This document shows, in pieces, positions 56,122-64,000 of a stretch of DNA of 64,000 bases. This stretch comes from Spirabiliibacterium pneumoniae (GTDB taxonomy: Bacteria > Pseudomonadota > Gammaproteobacteria > Enterobacterales > Pasteurellaceae), in assembly GCF_014884995.1 (NCBI RefSeq), contig NZ_JABMII010000008.1, positions 124,001 through 188,000 on the forward strand, written 5' to 3'. Within the stretch, counting starts at the first letter, position 1; each line of letters begins with the position of its first letter. The notes beneath the pieces were generated by a model. That model saw only the letters and a list, made by a program, of their open reading frames with translations, ran no database searches and had not been told where the DNA came from. Both the position numbers and the translations under genes were made by a program.

Positions 56122-57081
56122 TCAAATCCAATTCAGCATTTTTAAGATGACAATGCCGATGGCTGAGGTGAACATGGCGGCGAAGGTGGTGATGCCGATG
56201 ATGTTAGCAGCGGTTTTGTCATTGCCACCCATGCCGCGCACCATTGCGTAGCTCGCGGCGGCTACTGGTGTTGAGGTCATTAAAAAGACTACCCCCAACC
56301 CGATGCCATGTAGCCCAAAGGCGTGGGCGAGTAGCACCATAATTAATGGTGCGATAAATACCCTGCCACAACTCGATGAAATAGCAACCATCGAAGTGCT
56401 ATCTATCCGTTTGAGATCTAAACTGGCACCAGCGCAAAGTAACGCCAGCGGTAGTGTCATATGCGAAAGATAATTGCCTGTGCTAATCAAGGGGACTGGG
56501 ATTTTAAATGGCAGGTGGCTGACCACCAGTGCGATGATGATCGCTAAAATCAGCGGATTTTTAATTAATTGTTTGAACACATAAATAATATCTGCTTTGC
56601 CGTTTTCCGCCAGTGAGCGGCTTAAGGTTATCACCGCTAAAACGTTATATAACAGCGTGATAAGTGCGGTATAGACCGACGCCACCGCAAGGCCTGCCGC
56701 GCCGTAGGCATTAGCGCACAACGACAGCCCGATAATGCCGCTGTTGCCACGAAATACACCTTGCACAAAGGTACCGCGCTCACGTTTGTCCGCCACAAAG
56801 CGCCAAGCATACAGTTCTGCAAGCGTGAAAATAATGAATGTGCCGAGATAACCAACGCCAACGATACTTAACTGAGAAGTATAATCCGTTGGGTTTTGCA
56901 CAATGCTTAAAAATAAAAGTGCGGGTAGCGTGATGTTAAACACTAATTTCGCCCCTTGCTGAGCAAAATGGTCGTTGATCATGCCAATGCGTTTAAGATA
57001 AATGCCAAGCAGCAGCATTAAAATATTGGGCAGTGTTACACTCACTGAGAAGGCGATAGAGTCGAGAAAAGTGTCTTGCAT
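56122..57081 (-). CDS. AEC-family transporter
   Basis: A 319-residue inner-membrane protein with ten hydrophobic helices and the auxin-efflux-carrier family features: VTLPNILMLLLGIYLKRIG at the start, NSGIIGLSLCANAYG in the middle and TSTPVAAASYAMVRGMGG toward the end. Members move malate, amino acids or other small acids; the substrate is unknown. It is convergent with mrcB and divergent from guaB. Confidence 0.88.
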   Translation of the reverse strand: MQDTFLDSIAFSVSVTLPNILMLLLGIYLKRIGMINDHFAQQGAKLVFNITLPALLFLSIVQNPTDYTSQLSIVGVGYLGTFIIFTLAELYAWRFVADKRERGTFVQGVFRGNSGIIGLSLCANAYGAAGLAVASVYTALITLLYNVLAVITLSRSLAENGKADIIYVFKQLIKNPLILAIIIALVVSHLPFKIPVPLISTGNYLSHMTLPLALLCAGASLDLKRIDSTSMVAISSSCGRVFIAPLIMVLLAHAFGLHGIGLGVVFLMTSTPVAAASYAMVRGMGGNDKTAANIIGITTFAAMFTSAIGIVILKMLNWI

Positions 57082-57205
57082 GACATGTCCTACCGAAAAA
57101 ACATCGTTCTATCTTAGTCATATTTCATCTAAATTGCCAGTATAAGTCAGAAAGTGGTGTTGATACGTTAAAAGTCATTCACAAATGGCGTAAAAGCCTG
57201 TATAA

Positions 57206-58717
<1,512 letters not shown>

Positions 58718-58720
58718 GCC

Positions 58721-58755
58721 AAAACCGCACTTTGATGATTAAAGTGCGGTTGATT
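58721..58755 (+). terminator. USS-pair terminator of guaB
   Basis: AAAACCGCACTTT and AAAGTGCGGTTGATTT enclose a 7-base loop directly after the guaB stop. Confidence 0.82.
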
Positions 58756-58790
58756 TGAATAGTTGCTATTAGATATAAGGACTAGACCAA

Positions 58791-59108
58791 ATGAAAAAAC
58801 TCGCTATGCTTTTAATGACTCTTTTTTTATCCGCCTGTGCCAATGATTGGTCATCAAGTGGTGTCCCTGATATGTATGAAGGTCAATCGCAAGAAAGTGT
58901 GCTAAAAGCCTTAGCGAAAAATCATTGGGTGATTAAAAAACAAGACACTGATGAAGACGGCACTTTATATCTCATTGCTGAAGGTAAACCGACAGCCCAA
59001 TTTGCACGCCTCTACGGTTCAGATTGTCGCCAAGGTGCATTTGCAATCTATAAAAAAGAAGGCTTGCAAGTGCTAAAAACGTCATCATGCCAAGCCACTA
59101 AAAAATAA
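58791..59108 (+). CDS. Small lipoprotein between guaB and guaA
   Basis: A 105-residue protein with signal peptide and lipobox LSAC (Cys near residue 16). A compact domain follows that could be beta-rich and has two further Cys (SDCRQGAF and TSSCQATKK) that may form a disulfide. A start with TAAGGA is clear. I know no function. It is transcribed toward guaA and may share its transcript (22-base gap). Confidence 0.8.
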   Translation: MKKLAMLLMTLFLSACANDWSSSGVPDMYEGQSQESVLKALAKNHWVIKKQDTDEDGTLYLIAEGKPTAQFARLYGSDCRQGAFAIYKKEGLQVLKTSSCQATKK

Positions 59109-59130
59109 TATTTAATCAATAGAGATCATA

Positions 59131-60705
59131 ATGAACAACATCCACAACGACAAAATCCTTATCCTCGACTTTGGTTCGCAATATACCCAACTGATCGCAC
59201 GACGCATTCGTGAAATTGGCGTTTATTGTGAGCTGTGGGCGTGGGACGTTTCAGAGCAAGACATCCGCGATTTCAACCCGAAAGGGATCATCCTTTCTGG
59301 CGGGCCAGAAAGCACCACGGAAGAAAACAGCCCGCGTGCGCCAGAATATGTGTTCAACGCTGGTGTGCCAGTGCTGGGCATTTGTTACGGCATGCAAACC
59401 ATGGCAATGCAACTCGGTGGCTTGACCGAAACTTCTGATCATCGCGAGTTTGGCTATGCGCAAGTAGCGTTAGAAAATCCAACCGCACTTTTTGCTAATA
59501 TGAAAGATGCGCAAAACGACACTGGTCGTGCGTTGCTGGATGTGTGGATGAGCCACGGTGACAAAGTCACCCGCTTGCCACCGCACTTTAGTATTGCTGG
59601 CACCACCGCTACCTGCCCAATCGCCGCTATGGCGGACGAACAGCGTCATTTTTATGGTGTGCAGTTCCACCCAGAAGTCACTCACACTAAAAGTGGCTTA
59701 ACACTGCTCACCAACTTTGTGGAAAACATCTGCGGCTGTGCACGCGAATGGACGGCAGAAAACATCATTGAAGACGCTGTGGCACGCATTAAAGCACAAG
59801 TTGGTGACGACCAAGTGATTTTAGGCCTTTCTGGTGGCGTGGATTCATCTGTGACCGCACTTTTACTCCACCGCGCCATTGGCAAAAATCTCCACTGCGT
59901 GTTTGTCGATAACGGCTTGCTGCGACTTAACGAAGCCGAGCAAGTAATGGAGATGTTCGGCGATAAATTCGGACTGAATATTATCCACGTCAACGCTGAA
60001 GATCGTTTCTTAAATGAACTTAAAGGCGTGGCAGATCCTGAAGCCAAACGCAAAATCATCGGCAAAGTGTTTGTTGATGTGTTCGATGAAGAATCCCACA
60101 AACTCAGCAACGTCAAATGGCTCGCACAAGGCACAATCTACCCTGACGTGATTGAGTCCGCCGCCAGCAAAACGGGCAAAGCGCACGTGATTAAATCCCA
60201 CCACAATGTGGGTGGCTTGCCAGATTATATGAAACTTGGGCTGGTTGAACCGCTGAAAGAATTGTTCAAAGACGAAGTACGCAAAATCGGCCTTGCCCTC
60301 GGCTTGCCGCACGAAATGTTAATGCGTCACCCATTCCCAGGCCCTGGACTTGGCGTGCGCGTGCTCGGCGAGGTGAAAAAAGAATACTGCGACATCCTCC
60401 GCCGCGCCGACGCAATCTTCATCGAAGAGCTGCACAACGCCGATTGGTACCACAAAGTTAGCCAAGCCTTCACCGTATTTCTGCCAGTGAAATCCGTCGG
60501 CGTGATGGGCGACGGGCGCAAATATGACTGGGTTGTCTCTATCCGTGCGGTGCAAACCATCGACTTCATGACCGCCCACTGGGCACACCTGCCATACGAC
60601 CTACTCGGCAAAGTGTCCAACCGCATCATCAACGAAGTCAATGGCATATCCCGCGTCACCTACGACATCAGCGGCAAACCACCTGCTACGATTGAGTGGG
60701 AGTAA
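59131..60705 (+). CDS. guaA: GMP synthase (glutamine-hydrolysing)
   Basis: A 524-residue enzyme that converts XMP to GMP. The N-terminal class I amidotransferase has Cys85 (LGICYGMQT) and the FHPEVTHT His/Glu pair. The ATP-pyrophosphatase has the PP-loop [13 protein letters not shown] near residue 233, and the C-terminal dimerisation domain follows. It has a GAGATC site and ends in a terminator. Confidence 0.98.
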   Translation: MNNIHNDKILILDFGSQYTQLIARRIREIGVYCELWAWDVSEQDIRDFNPKGIILSGGPESTTEENSPRAPEYVFNAGVPVLGICYGMQTMAMQLGGLTETSDHREFGYAQVALENPTALFANMKDAQNDTGRALLDVWMSHGDKVTRLPPHFSIAGTTATCPIAAMADEQRHFYGVQFHPEVTHTKSGLTLLTNFVENICGCAREWTAENIIEDAVARIKAQVGDDQVILGLSGGVDSSVTALLLHRAIGKNLHCVFVDNGLLRLNEAEQVMEMFGDKFGLNIIHVNAEDRFLNELKGVADPEAKRKIIGKVFVDVFDEESHKLSNVKWLAQGTIYPDVIESAASKTGKAHVIKSHHNVGGLPDYMKLGLVEPLKELFKDEVRKIGLALGLPHEMLMRHPFPGPGLGVRVLGEVKKEYCDILRRADAIFIEELHNADWYHKVSQAFTVFLPVKSVGVMGDGRKYDWVVSIRAVQTIDFMTAHWAHLPYDLLGKVSNRIINEVNGISRVTYDISGKPPATIEWE

Positions 60706-60737
60706 ACAAAAGCCCTTTTTACAGGGCTTTTTTTATT
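60706..60737 (+). terminator. Terminator of guaA
   Basis: AAAGCCCT pairs with AGGGCTTT around TTTTTAC and runs into seven T residues. Confidence 0.88.
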
Positions 60738-60812
60738 TTAAAATAACCCAGCACTTGTATTCTTATGATTCATTTCTAAGATCAACCCAGTTCTTATAAA
60801 TTGGTGAAATAA

Positions 60813-63800
60813 ATGGAAACAAAAGTCTTCAACAACATCACTGACATCGTGCGCGATGATCTTTTGCTGAGTATTCAACCGGACAGCAGAGTTTCCGTCA
60901 CTGCCGCCTGTTTTTCTATGTATGCTTATAAAGAATTACAAAAGCAACTGGAATCTGTTGATGCGTTCCGTTTTATTTTTACCTCTCCCACTTTTATTAC
61001 CGAAAAAGCGCAAAAGCAAAAACGGGAATTTTATATTCCCAGATTAAGTCGTGAAAACAGCCTTTATGGCACTGAATACGAGATAAAACTCAGAAATGAA
61101 ATGACGCAAAAAGCCGTTGCCAAAGAATGTGCGGATTGGATCAGAAAAAAAGCGACGTTTAAATCGAATATCACAGGCGAAAACATGAGCAGCTTCATGA
61201 CTATCGAAAGCCATCAGCATACTCTCGCTTATATGCCATTCAATGGCTTCACTACCACTGATATCGGCTGTGAACGCGGTAATAATATTTGTAACATGAT
61301 CAACCGTTTTGAAGCAGCTATATCGCTTCCTTACACGCAGCTATTTGAAACATTATGGAATGATGCTCAAAAATTCCAAGATGTTACCGAAGCGGTGATT
61401 GAAAACATCACCACGGCATACAACGAAAATGCACCGGAATTCATTTATTTCATGACCTTGTATCATATCTTTAATGAATTTCTGGAAGACCTTTCAGAAG
61501 ATGAATTGCCCAATGAAGCCACCGGCTTTAAAACCAGCAAAATTTGGAGCTTACTTTATGACTTTCAAAAAGATGCTGTATTAGCCATCATCAATAAGCT
61601 GGAGCGTTATAACGGCTGTATTTTGGCGGATAGCGTCGGCTTGGGGAAAACCTTTACCGCACTTGCTGTGGTGAAATACTATGAAAACAGAAATAAAAGT
61701 GTGCTGGTATTGTGTCCGAAAAAGCTGGCAGAAAATTGGAATACCTATAAAGATAATTATGTGAATAATCCCATCGCAGCCGACAGGCTTAACTATGATG
61801 TGTTATTCCACACCGATTTATCACGCGCACAAGGACAATCAAACGGACTGGATTTAGAGCGCTTAAATTGGGGCAACTATGATTTAGTGGTGATTGATGA
61901 ATCGCATAATTTTCGCAACGGCACCGGCACGCACGCAGACACCCACGAAAACCGCTACACCAAGCTGATGGAAAAAATCATCAAATCCGGCGTCAAAACC
62001 AAAGTGTTAATGCTCTCAGCCACGCCGGTGAACAATCGCTTTATCGACCTGAAAAACCAACTTGCCCTTGCCTATGAAGGCAATTCGGAAAACATCAATC
62101 ACCAACTCAAGACCGGCAAAACGATTGAAGAAATTTTCAAGCAAGCCCAAAGAGCCTTCAACACTTGGAGCAAGCTGGAAGCAGATGCGCGCACAACAGA
62201 AGCCCTACTGACAACATTGGATTTTGATTTTTTTGAATTACTCGACAGCGTGACCATTGCGCGTTCCAGAAAACATATCGAAAAATACTACGACACCGCT
62301 GCCATCGGGCAATTCCCCGCACGCAGAAAGCCTGTGTCATTGCGCCCACCGCTGACGGATTTAAATACCGCGATTAATTACAACGAAATTTACGAGCAAC
62401 TGATGCAGCTTAATCTTGCTATCTACACACCGTCGAATTATATCTTTCCGAGCAAAATAGAAAAATATAACGACCTTGCGTCCAACAAAGAAAACCTCAC
62501 GCAAGCAGGGCGTGAAAAAGGTGTGCGGCAACTGATGAGCATCAATCTATTAAAACGCTTGGAAAGCTCAGTCAATTCCTTCCGTCTTACGCTAAAAAGA
62601 ATCAAAGCCTTGATTGACGACACCATTACCGCGATTGATGACTTTGAACAATCCGGACGCGCAAATATTGAAGGTTACGACGCAGCAGATGACGAATGGG
62701 ATGTGGATGACAGCAACACCGACTACTTTACCGTCGGCAAAAAGGTAAAAATTGATCTCGCTGATATGGACTACTCTTCATGGCGCACTGAATTACAAGC
62801 AGATGCTGAAACCATAGAGCTGATAACCGCTATGGTAGACGACATCACTCCGGAGCACGACAGTAAACTGCAAGCGCTTCTTAAACTACTGGCGCAAAAA
62901 ATTGAGCATCCCATCAATGCGGGCAACCAAAAAGTGCTGGTGTTTTCCGCCTTTGCCGACACAGCAGAATATTTATACGAACACGTCAGCACCTTTATCA
63001 AAAAACGCTACGGCTTGGATACAGCACTTATTACCGGCAGCATCGACGGCAAAACCACGATTAAAGGCTTTCGGGCAACGCTTAACAATGTGCTCACTTG
63101 TTTCTCACCAATTTCAAAAGACAGAGCATTATTAATGCCCGACAGCCAAACTGAAATCGACGTGCTGATTGCCACAGACTGTATTTCTGAAGGACAAAAC
63201 CTGCAAGACTGCGATTATCTGGTCAACTACGACATTCACTGGAACCCCGTGCGCATTATTCAGCGCTTTGGACGTATTGACCGCATCGGCAGTCAAAATG
63301 CTGAAATTCAGCTGGTCAACTTCTGGCCGGATTTAGATTTGGATGAATACATCAATCTCAAAGGACGGGTAGAAACCCGCATGAAAATATCGGTGATGAC
63401 TTCTACCGGTGATGACAACCTCATCAACCCCGAAGAAAAAGGCGATTTAGAATACCGCAAGCAACAGCTCAAGCGCCTGCAAGAAGAAGTGGTGGATATG
63501 GAGGACATCTCCGGCGGCATCTCCATTATGGATTTAGGACTGAATGAATTTCGCCTTGACCTGCTGGAATACGTCAAACAGCACGGTGATTTGGATAACA
63601 AACCCAAAGGAATGCACGCGGTTACGGCTGCTACAACGGAACTCCCGCAAGGCGTGGTGTTTGTGCTGAAAAATATCAACGATAGCGTCAATGCCGACAA
63701 ACAAAACCGCATTCACCCGTTTTACATGGTCTATATCGCCGCCGACGGTAGCGTGGTGTGTGATTATCTCAACCCCAAAGCCTTGCTTGACCATATCCGC

Positions 63801-64000
63801 CTGCTTTGCCGCGGTAAAAAAGCACCAATTCCCGCACTTTACGAGGCTTTTAACCGCGAAACCGACGACGGGCGCAACATGGGCAAAGTTTCTCAATTAC
63901 TCGATGATGCCATCAGCTCCATTATCAGCCGCAAAGAAGAAAGCGACATCGACAGCCTGTTTTCAGCAGGCGGAACTTCAGCGCTCATATCCGACATTAG
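60813..64000 (+). CDS. SNF2-type helicase, 3' end outside the window
   Basis: A frame of at least 1062 codons without a stop at the window edge. Residues about 1-200 form a domain of the sort joined to phospholipase-D-like helicases (METKVFNNITDIVRDDLLLS start). A SNF2/DEAD ATPase follows with Walker A ILADSVGLGKTFTAL, DEAD-like box VVIDESHNFRNG and motif III MLSATPVNNRF. The second RecA domain has IATDCISEGQNLQ and IIQRFGRIDRIGS (motif VI). Such genes often stand first in operons with DNA methyltransferases and type III-like helicases, i.e. defence systems; this context lies outside the window. Only one USS core (near 61658) occurs in over 3 kb, which fits recent gain. Confidence 0.85.
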   Translation, partial: METKVFNNITDIVRDDLLLSIQPDSRVSVTAACFSMYAYKELQKQLESVDAFRFIFTSPTFITEKAQKQKREFYIPRLSRENSLYGTEYEIKLRNEMTQKAVAKECADWIRKKATFKSNITGENMSSFMTIESHQHTLAYMPFNGFTTTDIGCERGNNICNMINRFEAAISLPYTQLFETLWNDAQKFQDVTEAVIENITTAYNENAPEFIYFMTLYHIFNEFLEDLSEDELPNEATGFKTSKIWSLLYDFQKDAVLAIINKLERYNGCILADSVGLGKTFTALAVVKYYENRNKSVLVLCPKKLAENWNTYKDNYVNNPIAADRLNYDVLFHTDLSRAQGQSNGLDLERLNWGNYDLVVIDESHNFRNGTGTHADTHENRYTKLMEKIIKSGVKTKVLMLSATPVNNRFIDLKNQLALAYEGNSENINHQLKTGKTIEEIFKQAQRAFNTWSKLEADARTTEALLTTLDFDFFELLDSVTIARSRKHIEKYYDTAAIGQFPARRKPVSLRPPLTDLNTAINYNEIYEQLMQLNLAIYTPSNYIFPSKIEKYNDLASNKENLTQAGREKGVRQLMSINLLKRLESSVNSFRLTLKRIKALIDDTITAIDDFEQSGRANIEGYDAADDEWDVDDSNTDYFTVGKKVKIDLADMDYSSWRTELQADAETIELITAMVDDITPEHDSKLQALLKLLAQKIEHPINAGNQKVLVFSAFADTAEYLYEHVSTFIKKRYGLDTALITGSIDGKTTIKGFRATLNNVLTCFSPISKDRALLMPDSQTEIDVLIATDCISEGQNLQDCDYLVNYDIHWNPVRIIQRFGRIDRIGSQNAEIQLVNFWPDLDLDEYINLKGRVETRMKISVMTSTGDDNLINPEEKGDLEYRKQQLKRLQEEVVDMEDISGGISIMDLGLNEFRLDLLEYVKQHGDLDNKPKGMHAVTAATTELPQGVVFVLKNINDSVNADKQNRIHPFYMVYIAADGSVVCDYLNPKALLDHIRLLCRGKKAPIPALYEAFNRETDDGRNMGKVSQLLDDAISSIISRKEESDIDSLFSAGGTSALISDI

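Overview
The window is a chromosomal segment of a Pasteurellaceae bacterium. The main evidence is the many copies of the Haemophilus-type DNA uptake signal (core AAGTGCGGT) inside genes and as paired terminator hairpins. Housekeeping proteins are also very close to Haemophilus influenzae, and the tmRNA tag is ANDENYALAA. The species (Haemophilus, Aggregatibacter, Pasteurella, Rodentibacter and relatives) cannot be fixed from this window alone.

Layout. 1-703: end of pta and a tRNA-Val(GAC). 686-8730: an integrated element of about 8 kb using the 3' end of that tRNA. It encodes a tyrosine integrase, an AlpA-like regulator, an Ash/Icd-like protein, a DUF927 ATPase flanked by TTGTCCAAG iterons in a near-perfect 44-bp inverted repeat, a Mor-type activator, and a minimal capsid cassette (protease, scaffold, major capsid protein). 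No portal, terminase, tail or lysis genes are visible, so it looks like a phage satellite rather than a prophage. 9053-13660: ssrA (tmRNA), pepA, the LPS-export permeases lptF-lptG and tRNA-Leu(CAA). 13743-16152: an accessory patch with a XRE regulator, a small membrane protein that is a probable immunity protein, and an orphan CdiA C-terminal fragment with a VENN motif. 16177-24697: can, the pheS-pheT-ihfA-nlpC operon with a 27-residue membrane ORF at its end, a small lipoprotein gene, fabA, a Lon-like protease and matP. 24810-36425: degQ/htrA, a DUF2301 protein, a MOSC protein, nrdA-nrdB-yfaE, a FAH-family hydrolase, mltB, ycgL, minC without minD/minE, an entericidin, a zinc-ribbon protein, ndk and sohB. 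36540-43608: a complete trpE-trpG-(tautomerase-like)-trpD-trpCF-trpB-trpA operon behind a TrpR-type operator with no room for a leader peptide. 43614-52013: a TyrP-type permease, an OLD-family nuclease, lysO, a four-gene metal-chelate ABC transporter operon ending in a methyltransferase, and mdh. 52223-60705: argR, yfcH, mrcB, an AEC-family transporter, guaB, a small lipoprotein gene and guaA. 60813-64000: a large SNF2-type helicase still open at the window end, probably the first gene of a defence or restriction island.

The most unusual parts are the satellite with its phased iterons and capsid cassette, the uptake signal lying exactly on the VENN junction of the orphan toxin, and the four-gene transporter/methyltransferase operon. 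All functional assignments come from reading motifs and family resemblance; no database search was run.
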